A DNA stretch of 28,005 nt from a virus. The stretch lies in the IMG/VR virus record IMGVR_UViG_3300009154_000211, positions 1-28,005 of that record, one strand, 5' to 3'. The notes below the pieces were generated by a model. It saw only the letters and a program-made list of their open reading frames with translations. It was not told the DNA's origin and searched no databases. Positions 1-7,723 of this stretch are shown here, piece after piece (position 1 is the first letter of the stretch; each line of letters starts with the position of its first letter). Made by a program: the position numbers and the translations under genes.

Positions 1-115
1 CTAATATAACTAGCAATCTAAATGTTGGGGAAACATTAACAGCCAATACCCTATCCGTAACAGGTAGTGCTAATATAACTAGCAATTTAAATGTTGGGGG
101 GACATTAACAGCTAA
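1..115 (+). repeat. Imperfect 69-bp tandem repeat in the fibre gene
   Basis: The segment beginning CTAATATAACTAGCAAT occurs at position 1 and again at position 70, a period of 69 bp (23 codons). The first about 45 bases of each copy are nearly identical, then they diverge. Each copy encodes NITSNLNVG-TLTAN. More copies probably lie to the left of the window. It is a fibre-shaft repeat in coding sequence. Confidence 0.8.
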
Positions 116-1316
116 CGTATTAAATACCAAACATTTAATGTCTGATTCATTAACTGCCAGTGGCATGTCAGTAACTGATGACGTTGATATAGGTAGCAAT
201 TTATCAGTTAGTGATTCTATAACAACAAATAGCATATATGTTAATGGTGATGCTAAAATTAAAAATAAGTTGTATGCTAATGTAGTTATTATGGATGATT
301 TAACAGTCAACAATAGTGCTAGTATTGGTAAAGATTTGACAGTCTCTGGAAATTTAATAGTTAATGGCAATACAGTTGTTAACGATACAGTTATTAATCA
401 AACCAGCGTTTATTCCACCGATACACTATTTGTTAACAATATTACCCCAGCAGTTTCCACCACTACTGGCGCCATAACTACAACAGGTGGTGTGGGCGTA
501 GCTGGCAATGTTGTAGCTCAAAGTTTTTATTCCAATCAATATTTCTATGCTAATGGAACTCCTTATTTCAATACTGGTTATACTGGATCCAGAGGCGTTG
601 ATGGAATTATAGGTAGAGATGGTGCTGTTGGGCCCAATGGCCCAACAGGTTTTACGGGAAGCAGGGGAAATACTGGTTATACTGGAAGTGAAGGTCCAAG
701 AGGTGGAAGTGGTCCAGTAGGAAATAATGGTAATAATGGTTATACTGGAAGTGTCAGCACAGTGCCTGGTCCAATCGGAGCAACTGGTCCACAGGGTGTT
801 AACATTAAATTAAAAGGTGATTCTCCCTATGTTGGCAGTTTACCTATGTCAGGTAATGAAATTAATGATGCTTACATTGTTCGAGACGATGGCAACACTT
901 GGGTTTGGAATGGGACTGGTTGGTATAATGCGGGAAGGGTGGTTGGTCCTACAGGCTATACTGGATCTGGCGGTTTAGCTACATACGACTTGCATAATTT
1001 TATTAACGGAGCACCACAAACAAATGAAATATTGATGCGTATAATTGCTGTTAGAAATATTTCATTCTCTGAAAATTTTGCAGGAAGTTATGCATATTGT
1101 ATCAATGCACCTACACAAGATTTTGTAATTGATGTTTTAAAAAATACTCAATCAGTTGGGACTTTGACCTTTTCTTTGGGATCGAAACAGGGAGTATTCA
1201 GCGTTCCGGCTATTTCTTTAAAACCTAGCGATCAAATGCATTTAAGATGTTCTACAACTGCAAATACTGGTATTACAGATATTGCCATAGCAATTTTTGG
1301 AACCTCGTCACCGTAA
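3..1316 (+). CDS. Long tail fibre protein, C-terminal part (5' end outside the window)
   Basis: The reading frame is open from the left edge, so this is the 3' part of a longer gene; the first Met, at 138, is only internal. The N-terminal part holds repeats of the kind NITSNLNVG-TLTAN followed by short beta-rich segments (SGNLIVNGNTVVNDT and similar), as in trimeric fibre shafts. The middle (about residues 195-265 of the visible frame) is collagen-like, with Gly-X-Y triplets such as GYTGSRG and GPTGFTG. The last 110 residues form a beta-rich module often found at phage fibre tips (PSDQMHLRC, ending IAIFGT). Role inferred: distal tail fibre, host recognition. It heads a + strand series of tail genes. 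The tail role is fairly certain; the exact fibre identity is not. Confidence 0.85.
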   Translation, partial: NITSNLNVGETLTANTLSVTGSANITSNLNVGGTLTANVLNTKHLMSDSLTASGMSVTDDVDIGSNLSVSDSITTNSIYVNGDAKIKNKLYANVVIMDDLTVNNSASIGKDLTVSGNLIVNGNTVVNDTVINQTSVYSTDTLFVNNITPAVSTTTGAITTTGGVGVAGNVVAQSFYSNQYFYANGTPYFNTGYTGSRGVDGIIGRDGAVGPNGPTGFTGSRGNTGYTGSEGPRGGSGPVGNNGNNGYTGSVSTVPGPIGATGPQGVNIKLKGDSPYVGSLPMSGNEINDAYIVRDDGNTWVWNGTGWYNAGRVVGPTGYTGSGGLATYDLHNFINGAPQTNEILMRIIAVRNISFSENFAGSYAYCINAPTQDFVIDVLKNTQSVGTLTFSLGSKQGVFSVPAISLKPSDQMHLRCSTTANTGITDIAIAIFGTSSP

Positions 1317-1355
1317 TAGAAATAAATATTCCATTAACAACTTGAAAGGTTCGAC

Positions 1356-2291
1356 TTGTCTCTTTTAAAAACACATACTAGAAATAGGTCTGTTCCTGGA
1401 TCTTTAGGTCCACTTGGAAAATCTGTTGGATATTTACAGGGTGGTTACAAAGGTTCTGATATCTTTAGTAAAATACAATATTTTAATACCAATACCAATT
1501 CAGGATCATTGGTTTATGACACTGGGTTTAACAGAAAATATAGGCCAGGTGTAAATGGTAGGTTTAAAGGCTATTTTTCAATAGATGACGCCACTAATTT
1601 TAATTCATTTAACTTTGTTACATATAGTCAAGAATCATCATTTAATATGACCAAAAGCCCAACTGTTACATGTAGTGATTGGACTTTTGAGAGTCAATCT
1701 TGGATGATAACTTCTGATACTGCTGGATGGAATGACAATTCTTTTGGATCAACTTGGATTAAATTAGATTTAACTGTGGATACATTGTCATCTCATGGAA
1801 CTTTATCATCTGGTCCAACCGGTACAACTAGACAAGCCGCAAGCACCACCACTCATGGTTTTTTCTGCCAAATCAGTAGTGGCGATCTTGGAATCGTGTA
1901 TGCTTTGAAATTTTCCACAAAAACTGTATCAAATCAAGGCAGTTCAGATCTTTTAAATAAAGGTATTCAATATGCTTGTGGAATGAGTTGCAGTGAATCA
2001 AGAGTTTATATGGTTGGTTTTGTAGACAGAACCGTACAAATGAATTTTAGTGGTGCAAGTATTACTAGTATACGATTGGCCCAGTCCACTTTTACATATA
2101 ATTTTGGTGAAAGTCATAGTTTGAGTAATTCAACTACTGGTTATATGATGGCAGGATATAAGGATACTACTGGTAGATATGGGGAGCAACATGGTCTATG
2201 TCAATCTATTAATTTTAGTAATGAAGCAATTACCACACAAGCAGATTTAGTATTGCCACAATCTTCGGGACAAATGATGCAGGGTTTTTGA
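1356..2291 (+). CDS. Probable tail fibre / receptor-binding protein, beta-propeller-like
   Basis: 311 aa protein starting at a TTG codon. The start is supported by GAAAGG 6-12 bases upstream and by the absence of a nearby in-frame ATG. It is rich in Ser, Thr, Gly and aromatic residues. Two similar segments, GYLQGGYKGSD near residue 26 and GYMMAGYKDTTG near 262, resemble blades of the repeated-beta-sheet (kelch-like) proteins often found next to phage tail fibres. It lies 39 bases after the fibre gene, and AATAAATA at 1321-1328 (7 of 8 matches to the T4 late box) could drive it. Role inferred: host-surface binding. No enzymatic motif seen. It could also be a fibre-tip adhesin of another fold. 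Confidence 0.6.
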   Translation: MSLLKTHTRNRSVPGSLGPLGKSVGYLQGGYKGSDIFSKIQYFNTNTNSGSLVYDTGFNRKYRPGVNGRFKGYFSIDDATNFNSFNFVTYSQESSFNMTKSPTVTCSDWTFESQSWMITSDTAGWNDNSFGSTWIKLDLTVDTLSSHGTLSSGPTGTTRQAASTTTHGFFCQISSGDLGIVYALKFSTKTVSNQGSSDLLNKGIQYACGMSCSESRVYMVGFVDRTVQMNFSGASITSIRLAQSTFTYNFGESHSLSNSTTGYMMAGYKDTTGRYGEQHGLCQSINFSNEAITTQADLVLPQSSGQMMQGF

Positions 2292-2292
2292 T

Positions 2293-2766
2293 ATGCCAAC
2301 TTATATAGTGAAGAATATTAGTAATAGTTTTGATGCAGACCAACAACCAGATGGATTTAAAGCCATAATGGCTATAGAAAATAGATTTTTTATCTGTGAG
2401 TGCCCAACACCACCTAACGGAGAAATGACCATTTTCTTTCCAGAACAATATTTAAAAGATTTTGTTTATTTTAGATATCCAAATGGAATAAAATTACCAT
2501 TTGATGCATTTAATGGTGAGGTAGAAATAACTTCCCCGGCTCCAGATCATAGAGGACGAGACGTATATAGATATAATGAAAGTCAAATACTTAAAAAACT
2601 TTCGGTGACTAAATGGATTATGATAAATGTGTGGCTTGCTGATAGAGCCAAAATGGAAAATTTATCACAAGAAATAGTCGACCGTATGATTAATGAAATT
2701 AATTTAATTGACAATTTGGTTGACCTACGTACATACATTTCTAACAATTTATATTATAATCTATAA
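2293..2766 (+). CDS. Hypothetical phage protein
   Basis: 157 aa with no family I recognise. The N-terminal half is beta-like with a Pro-rich stretch (ECPTPPNGEMTIFFPEQ), the C-terminal half is helical (residues about 105-157: WIMINVWLADRAKM, then EIVDRMINEINLIDNLVDLRTYI). It starts 1 base after the previous stop, so translation is probably coupled to the receptor-binding-like gene. That position suggests a virion component or an assembly helper for the fibre, as fibre chaperones often follow their client gene, but nothing in the sequence proves it. Confidence 0.6.
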   Translation: MPTYIVKNISNSFDADQQPDGFKAIMAIENRFFICECPTPPNGEMTIFFPEQYLKDFVYFRYPNGIKLPFDAFNGEVEITSPAPDHRGRDVYRYNESQILKKLSVTKWIMINVWLADRAKMENLSQEIVDRMINEINLIDNLVDLRTYISNNLYYNL

Positions 2767-2778
2767 CAGGAGTATAAT

Positions 2779-3414
2779 ATGATAGACTTTTTTCTAAAAT
2801 TAGAACCATTGGTGTCTAATGGCATGAGCCAATTTCAAATGGATTATTTTGTTATAAATGAACAAATAACCGCTTATAAAAAATTAAAACAAGCAATCGT
2901 AGAAGCTAAATCAAGATTAGAAACACAGACCACTGTGGCTTTTGATTTGGAAGAAATGGAAATCAAATTAAAACAAGCACAATTAGAAGAACAATTGGTC
3001 ACTGATGAATTGGATCGTAAACTAAAAAATGTTCAAGTACGAAGAGCTGAATTTTCACTAAATCGAACACAGATTAGATTGGCACAGTTACAATCAGAAT
3101 CACAGTATTTTTTATCACAAATTGAAAAAATAGTGAATGAACATTTTGGTTCAATTGAAAAAGCTGTTGAAATGATGTCTGATCATTCATTTCAATATGA
3201 CCAAGAATCAGAATATTGGAATGAAAAGTTGGCTAGGGGAGTGTATAGCGATTTAATTAACTATGGCACTATATCCAAAGGATTATTAGAAGCTATTGCT
3301 TGTTTACCACAAAGTCAACAAGAAAAAATTCTAAACTCTGCCGTGGTACAACAAACGTCTTTTCATAAACTATTGAACAATACAAAAGATATAGCATTGG
3401 TATCTGAGGATTAA
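2779..3414 (+). CDS. Coiled-coil hypothetical protein
   Basis: 211 aa, preceded by a clear ribosome-binding site (AGGAG, 7 bases before the ATG). Residues about 25-125 are strongly helical and charged with heptad-like spacing (AYKKLKQAIVEAKSRLETQ, LEEMEIKLKQAQLEEQLVT), so a long coiled coil is likely. The C-terminal part (EAIACLPQSQQEKILNSAV) is helical but not coiled-coil. No signal peptide or membrane segment. It lies between the tail genes and the U32-like gene in the same string. It could be a structural connector or a scaffold; I do not recognise a family. Confidence 0.6.
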   Translation: MIDFFLKLEPLVSNGMSQFQMDYFVINEQITAYKKLKQAIVEAKSRLETQTTVAFDLEEMEIKLKQAQLEEQLVTDELDRKLKNVQVRRAEFSLNRTQIRLAQLQSESQYFLSQIEKIVNEHFGSIEKAVEMMSDHSFQYDQESEYWNEKLARGVYSDLINYGTISKGLLEAIACLPQSQQEKILNSAVVQQTSFHKLLNNTKDIALVSED

Positions 3415-3415
3415 A

Positions 3416-4462
3416 ATGCTGTCAGATATAAGGTTTTCTGTTCCACTCTGGCCAGGTCTCAGCCCAGAAGATATAGAAAATGATGTTTATCCATTTTTAG
3501 AAGAATGTAAATCAGTAATTTCAGATATCTATATTACTAGTAGAATTCCACCCTTTAATCAAGACGCTATGGGCGGAATACTTTTTCCTGAGGATGTTGG
3601 CATTGTTGAAAACAATTCACTTGTCGTTAGCGACAAGTTTGATATACCACTTAGTTTGACATTTAATAATATCACGGTATCTCCCTCATTTGAAAATTAT
3701 TTGACTTTTTTAGAAAACTTTAAAAGACTTTATGATCTTGGAATTAGAATAGTCACTATACCCAACACAGCTTGGTTAAGGTTTGGTCTTAAAAAAGAAT
3801 TTCCTGAATTGTTTGTAAAAAATACTATTTTGAATCGAGTTCAAACGGCTGCAGAAGTGGCCAAATTATTTGAGGAAGGATTTGATTATATCAATTTAGA
3901 TAGAATTCTGATGAGGGATACTAAAACATTAAAAGAAATACAAAAAGCTAAATTGTCAATGCAGGATACATTGTTAAAGCCACTCTACGTTTCTTTACTT
4001 TATAACGAAATGTGTGAAGGATTTTGTCCAGTACAACAGGATCATTTTGTTTTTAACTTGAATAGACAAGCATCCGATCCTTCTTATTTTCAATCAAAAA
4101 TGTCAGATATATCCCCCTGCGTTATAAAAGACGACAAGTCTATTTTATGGGCACTTAAATCTGCTAGTATACCTTCATTTTATAGCCATTTGGATCATTA
4201 TTCAAAACTTATCGATGTGTTTAAAATGCATGGTAGAGAAAGTCGACATGTGTTCTATAACACCATGGCTATAATAACACAGTTTGTTAGAAGACAACCT
4301 ATTGAAGATCCATATAGACTTATTTTTAAATCTGCATCAGACGATATTAAAAAAACTTGGCTTAAAACTATTGTCAATTGCAAATTTAATTGTTGGCAAT
4401 GTCAAGTTTGCGAAACCACAGCAGAAAAAATATCATTAGTAAAAAACTTCTCCAATAAATAA
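3416..4462 (+). CDS. Peptidase U32 / UbiU-like protein
   Basis: 348 aa. The sequence shows TIM-barrel-like strand/helix alternation and hallmarks of the U32 collagenase-like family (PrtC, UbiU, UbiV, RlhA): NEMCEGFCPVQQDHFVFN at about 197-214 matches the family NE-C---CP---H-N signature, and FKMHGRES near 269-276 matches the conserved K-GR element. Cysteines at 200, 204 and 235, plus a C-terminal cluster CKFNCWQCQVC (322-332), could bind an iron-sulfur cluster as in UbiU/UbiV. Known members act in O2-independent ubiquinone hydroxylation, 23S rRNA hydroxylation or proteolysis; which role applies here is unknown. It starts 1 base after the previous gene and precedes a permease. Unusual cargo for a phage tail region. 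Confidence 0.65.
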   Translation: MLSDIRFSVPLWPGLSPEDIENDVYPFLEECKSVISDIYITSRIPPFNQDAMGGILFPEDVGIVENNSLVVSDKFDIPLSLTFNNITVSPSFENYLTFLENFKRLYDLGIRIVTIPNTAWLRFGLKKEFPELFVKNTILNRVQTAAEVAKLFEEGFDYINLDRILMRDTKTLKEIQKAKLSMQDTLLKPLYVSLLYNEMCEGFCPVQQDHFVFNLNRQASDPSYFQSKMSDISPCVIKDDKSILWALKSASIPSFYSHLDHYSKLIDVFKMHGRESRHVFYNTMAIITQFVRRQPIEDPYRLIFKSASDDIKKTWLKTIVNCKFNCWQCQVCETTAEKISLVKNFSNK

Positions 4463-4480
4463 TTTTTTAGAAGATTTAAT

Positions 4481-5524
4481 ATGCAATTATTTGATACACT
4501 ATCCAGTGGGCTTGGATATCTATGGATGGTTTTCTTTATTATGATTTCGGCAGGATTGGCCAAAGAATATAATTTATTTGTGCCAGTTTATGCTTATATT
4601 AAAGACACTTTTGGATCTAATAAGTTTGTCGTTGTAATACTCAGCGCAATTGGTGGAATATTGCCAATTGAGGGTCGTGTAACAGTATCGGCCGGTCTTT
4701 TAGATACCGTTGCCCCTAAGTGTGGTCATGGTAGAGAAAAAATGGGTATTGTTGATTATCTATCAACACACCACTATTATATGTGGAGCCCATTAGAAAA
4801 AACTGTACTGTTACCCATTGCCGCATTTGGTCTTACATACTCTGCATTTATTAACATGATAGCTCCGGTTTTGATTGTTAGCTTAGTATATATTAGTTGG
4901 TATATTTGGTTTCAAGTTAAAGAAGATGAAATAGTCATAACGTCTGAAGAGTTTAAAATAAGTGCAGTACTAAGAAATGTGTTGCCTATGTTTGTGGCAT
5001 TAGGCACATATGTTTTTGTTGGTGGAGAAAGTAATGTATTTGCCATTTTTGGTTCATTAGCCCTATATTATGTGATAATTACTCAACAATGGAATTGGAG
5101 AAAATTGTTAAGTTACGTAAATTGGGAAGTGTTAGTTACAGTTGCTTTGGTGATCATTCTTGGAAACTATTTTAAATCACATATGTCTGAATATCAAAAT
5201 CTTATTAAGAATGTAGGATTGAATCCGGGCACTTTTATTGGGATGTTGCTGATTAGCCTAATAGGATTTACAGTTAGTTTTTTAATGGGCAGTAGTGGAA
5301 AATTCATTGCCATAGCTGTATTGATGTCTCAAGTATTCGGTGTTGAATATTTTCTATGGTTCTTTGCCGTCGATTATGCGGGTTATTTATTAAGTCCAAT
5401 GCACAAGTGTGTTATGGTTGGTAATAGATATTTTGGAACTCCGTTTAAAACATATTATATGGCTCTGGGCGGATGGATCTTGCTAATGCTGATTACTTCG
5501 GGCGTCATAGTCTTTCTACTCTAA
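4481..5524 (+). CDS. DUF401-like integral membrane permease
   Basis: 347 aa and very hydrophobic, with roughly eight to ten membrane segments (for example YLWMVFFIMISAGLA, FVVVILSAIGGILP, FIGMLLISLIGFTVSFLMG, GGWILLMLITSGVIVFLL). Conserved-looking polar motifs interrupt the helices: ILPIEGRVTVSAGLLD near 59-74, MGSSGKFIAIAV near 270, and LSPMHKCVMVGNRYFG near 303-318. These resemble the DUF401 transporter-like family (ion-transporter superfamily). Substrate unknown. It is in the host inner membrane if expressed. Last gene of the + strand block, 18 bases after the U32-like gene and before a strong terminator, so the two are probably cotranscribed. Either a metabolic gene taken from a host or a membrane effector. 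Confidence 0.6.
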   Translation: MQLFDTLSSGLGYLWMVFFIMISAGLAKEYNLFVPVYAYIKDTFGSNKFVVVILSAIGGILPIEGRVTVSAGLLDTVAPKCGHGREKMGIVDYLSTHHYYMWSPLEKTVLLPIAAFGLTYSAFINMIAPVLIVSLVYISWYIWFQVKEDEIVITSEEFKISAVLRNVLPMFVALGTYVFVGGESNVFAIFGSLALYYVIITQQWNWRKLLSYVNWEVLVTVALVIILGNYFKSHMSEYQNLIKNVGLNPGTFIGMLLISLIGFTVSFLMGSSGKFIAIAVLMSQVFGVEYFLWFFAVDYAGYLLSPMHKCVMVGNRYFGTPFKTYYMALGGWILLMLITSGVIVFLL

Positions 5525-5540
5525 TTAAATTAGAGCTCAT

Positions 5541-5570
5541 AAAAATAGGCACTTGATGTGCCTATTTTTT
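5541..5570. terminator. Bidirectional rho-independent terminator
   Basis: A perfect 12-bp inverted repeat (AAAAATAGGCAC / GTGCCTATTTTT) with a 5-base loop TTGAT. The stem is flanked by A-runs and T-runs, so it works in both directions. It separates the convergent + strand tail/permease block (ending 5524) and the - strand block (ending 5584). Confidence 0.93.
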
Positions 5571-5583
5571 ATTTCTACAAAAT

Positions 5584-5928
5584 TTATTTTAAATCTTTAA
5601 GAATACTATCAGTCATTGGTTGTATGACATTGGCTACATCGTCAACATTAACAAAGTAATCGACATCATCAATATAATTTTCTAATTGTTCTAATTTTTC
5701 ATTTAAAAAGGCTTCAACTTCTTCAGATGAATATCCAGAATTAATTAGTTCTTTAATATTGACCTTGACATCAGTACCATCAACTAATTTGAATGTCACA
5801 GCTTGTAAAACATCAACCGGGACAGATTCTTTCTCAACTTCTTTAAGAATTTTATTCCACCTATCCTTGGTAGAAATATTAAGCCGCTTTTGGCTTTTTC
5901 TTGGCTGGGACGGTTTTTGTTTTGGCAT
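5584..5928 (-). CDS. Conserved phage hypothetical protein
   Basis: 114 aa. Basic N-terminus (PKQKPSQPRKSQKR), a central strand pair (AVTFKLVDGTDVKVNIKELI) and an acidic C-terminus (EKLEQLENYIDDVDYFVNVDD). Its start overlaps the end of the upstream gene by 50 bases, longer than usual; the ATG is kept because no other start keeps the domain, but a later non-ATG start is possible. Last gene of the - strand string, directly before the terminator. Small acidic proteins of this type recur in T4-like phages of aquatic bacteria; no function is known to me. Confidence 0.7.
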   Translation of the reverse strand: MPKQKPSQPRKSQKRLNISTKDRWNKILKEVEKESVPVDVLQAVTFKLVDGTDVKVNIKELINSGYSSEEVEAFLNEKLEQLENYIDDVDYFVNVDDVANVIQPMTDSILKDLK

Positions 5929-6562
5929 TTTCTTTAAGTAATGGTTTGGTTGGTGCCAACATGCTTTCTGCTTCTTTTTGCAATCTTTCGGCTTCGGCTA
6001 ATAATTGTGTTGCGTTGAGTCGCATGGCATTGGCTTGCTCTAATCTGCCACGTGCAAGGTCTTCGTCGGTTAACACACCCATAGTACCAGTTGACTCAAC
6101 TGGTATACCTCTGCTGGCTGGACTTACACCAACTTCTTTAGTTTCAGTGGTTTTCTTTTTGCTGACCATACCTTTATTAGCATCAATTTCAGCTAATCTT
6201 TTTACAGCTTCTTCACCCTTTGACATTTCATTCAACAAGTCGTTTAACTCGTCCAATCTCACACTACTTGCGGGTGTTGGTGTCATTATGACTTGATTTG
6301 TTGGGACTTTTTTCATCAAACCATCTTTATGTAAAGCTTCTAGGCAATTACGACCATCTGGCATAAAATCCCTAAACAATGCATCAGCAAAATTTTCGGC
6401 TTGTTGCCCTACTGGACTTTCCAAGATTTTCATCATTGAGTCGTGGTATAGTCTAGGCAATAGGTCACTGTAAACTACCAAACACATATGATCTTCATTA
6501 GGTACTTGCCTAAACAAAACCACAATTTTTTTATCACCATGTCTTCCTACATGTTTATACAT
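5879..6562 (-). CDS. Conserved phage hypothetical protein with helical C-terminus
   Basis: 227 aa with a good ribosome-binding site (AAGGAGA before the ATG). The N-terminal 100 residues (MYKHVGRHGDKKIVVLFRQVP, ESPVGQQAENFADALFRDFMPDGRN, PTNQVIMTPTPASSVRLDELNDLL) match a pattern I recognise as recurrent in large T4-like phages, always as hypothetical. Residues about 160-205 are a helical Ala/Glu-rich stretch (ARGRLEQANAMRLNATQLL), and the tail is Lys-rich (PAKKKPKAA). It lies in a co-directional string with the next small genes. Possibly a DNA- or virion-associated protein; not assignable. Confidence 0.75.
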   Translation of the reverse strand: MYKHVGRHGDKKIVVLFRQVPNEDHMCLVVYSDLLPRLYHDSMMKILESPVGQQAENFADALFRDFMPDGRNCLEALHKDGLMKKVPTNQVIMTPTPASSVRLDELNDLLNEMSKGEEAVKRLAEIDANKGMVSKKKTTETKEVGVSPASRGIPVESTGTMGVLTDEDLARGRLEQANAMRLNATQLLAEAERLQKEAESMLAPTKPLLKENAKTKTVPAKKKPKAA

Positions 6563-6590
6563 TATCTGTCTCCTTGATATTTTTGAAAAA

Positions 6591-6830
6591 TTATTTAGCT
6601 TTAACTGATTTAACTGGTTTAACAGCTTTTTCTGCCACTTCCGGCGGCTCTGGTTCAGTTGGTGGGGTTACAGACTGTAAAAAAGAACTTAAACGATCAT
6701 AAAGCAAGCCAACACCGCTGAGCTCATCAGCACGAAATGCTCCCCTGGCGCTACACACTTTAACAATTTCAACAACTTGTGCTAGATCACGGATTGTTAA
6801 ACCAGTGTCATTATTAACTGAATCTGACAT
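6591..6830 (-). CDS. Small conserved phage hypothetical protein
   Basis: 79 aa, ribosome-binding site GGAG 7 bases before the ATG. The helical core LTIRDLAQVVEIVKVCSARGAFRADELSGVGLLYDRLSSFL is a recurrent module in large phages; here it is followed by a Pro/Glu- and Lys-rich tail (PPTEPEPPEVAEK, VKPVKSVKAK) that looks unstructured. No catalytic motif. It is 28 bases from the next gene in the same direction. Function unknown. Confidence 0.75.
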   Translation of the reverse strand: MSDSVNNDTGLTIRDLAQVVEIVKVCSARGAFRADELSGVGLLYDRLSSFLQSVTPPTEPEPPEVAEKAVKPVKSVKAK

Positions 6831-6897
6831 AAAATCTCCATTCCTAAATGTAATTGTAATTATTTACATCGGTCTACGGAGACACAAAAATAAATCA

Positions 6898-7185
6898 TCA
6901 AAAGTCGTATAGCGATTTATTAATTTGATCCAACATTAATCCCAAATAACTTGCTTCACTGGCACGTTCAAATGCGGCAAGAGTTTGTATGGTAAACACA
7001 CCATCTTGACTATATGAATGATCGCCCAGGTAAAACCTACCCTCTAAGTTGGTATAAATCCAATCAGAAATTATTTTGATATCACACTTGAGATCAAATA
7101 ATATCTTTTCAAAATGTGGAGGGCAATGATCTAACCTTCTTAGACCAAATACATTTAATGGATTGACTTCACCATGAATTAACAT
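6898..7185 (-). CDS. Hypothetical phage protein
   Basis: 95 aa, mixed alpha/beta, with no recognised motif (begins MLIHGEVNPLNVFGLRRLDHC; C-terminal helix AAFERASEASYLGLMLDQI). Its ATG overlaps the previous stop by one base (TAATG), which implies translational coupling with the coiled-coil gene 7185-7439. The 67 bases after it, up to the next gene, contain AT-rich sequence and the ribosome-binding site of that gene only. Confidence 0.7.
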   Translation of the reverse strand: MLIHGEVNPLNVFGLRRLDHCPPHFEKILFDLKCDIKIISDWIYTNLEGRFYLGDHSYSQDGVFTIQTLAAFERASEASYLGLMLDQINKSLYDF

Positions 7186-7439
7186 TATTCATAGATCCTA
7201 AGTTTGAGATCAGTGTTTTCCCCAACAGCAGGAATTTCCAATCGATCTAATAATTGCTCCTCGGCTGTTTGTCTAAAACTGTCTACTAACTGATATTGAT
7301 TGGTAAATCTGGCAATCTCAACCGACCTAGATAAATCATCTAAAGCCTGTTCTCTGGCTAATAACCTTGCTTGAAGGTCATTTATAATTTTACGTGCCTC
7401 TGTTACTTTACGCAATTTTTCTGTGTCAATTAGCTTCAT
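7185..7439 (-). CDS. Small coiled-coil hypothetical protein
   Basis: 84 aa. Residues about 5-45 are a charged amphipathic helix (KLRKVTEARKIINDLQARLLAREQALDDL) and the rest is helical too (RQTAEEQLLDRLEIPAV). No other motif. Its stop codon is shared with the start of the next gene (TAATG). The roughly 90 bases upstream hold a weak 7-bp inverted repeat (7472-7478 with 7506-7512) and no clear promoter. Confidence 0.7.
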   Translation of the reverse strand: MKLIDTEKLRKVTEARKIINDLQARLLAREQALDDLSRSVEIARFTNQYQLVDSFRQTAEEQLLDRLEIPAVGENTDLKLRIYE

Positions 7440-7528
7440 TTTAATGTATATCAGTTAAAAATCTGTTGATTCTAAGCAATTTTTAATAGGTTTTCTACCA
7501 CCAACTGCTTAGGTACTAGACAATATAC

Positions 7529-7723
7529 TCACTTAGTGATTTCGTCTTTAATATTTCTATTTAATTGAATTACAGCAGCATCCGCACACTTGACGGCCCA
7601 AGTAGCAACTTCGTCAGGGGTATAAGGAGTGCTAGAATGATTACGACCAGCTAACAGTCCAGCAAGAGCTAGTCCAGTTAGGATCAACCTAGCATTTTGA
7701 TTATTTTCGTCCTGATTGGTCAT
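7529..7723 (-). CDS. Small protein with one hydrophobic segment
   Basis: 64 aa, taken from the ATG at 7723. A longer open frame reaches 7846 but would overlap the metallopeptidase gene by about 145 bases, so the shorter start (23-base overlap) is preferred. Residues about 11-26 (ARLILTGLALAGLLAG) could be a membrane segment; the rest is soluble, TPDEVATWAVKCADAAV. Small genes like this often follow the MoxR/VWA pair in large phages. Possibly a membrane-anchoring partner; inference only. Confidence 0.6.
   Translation of the reverse strand: MTNQDENNQNARLILTGLALAGLLAGRNHSSTPYTPDEVATWAVKCADAAVIQLNRNIKDEITK

Noticed and set aside
2230-2448. 72-aa minus-strand frame at the tail gene junction
   Set aside because: No ribosome-binding site and entirely antisense to two + strand genes.
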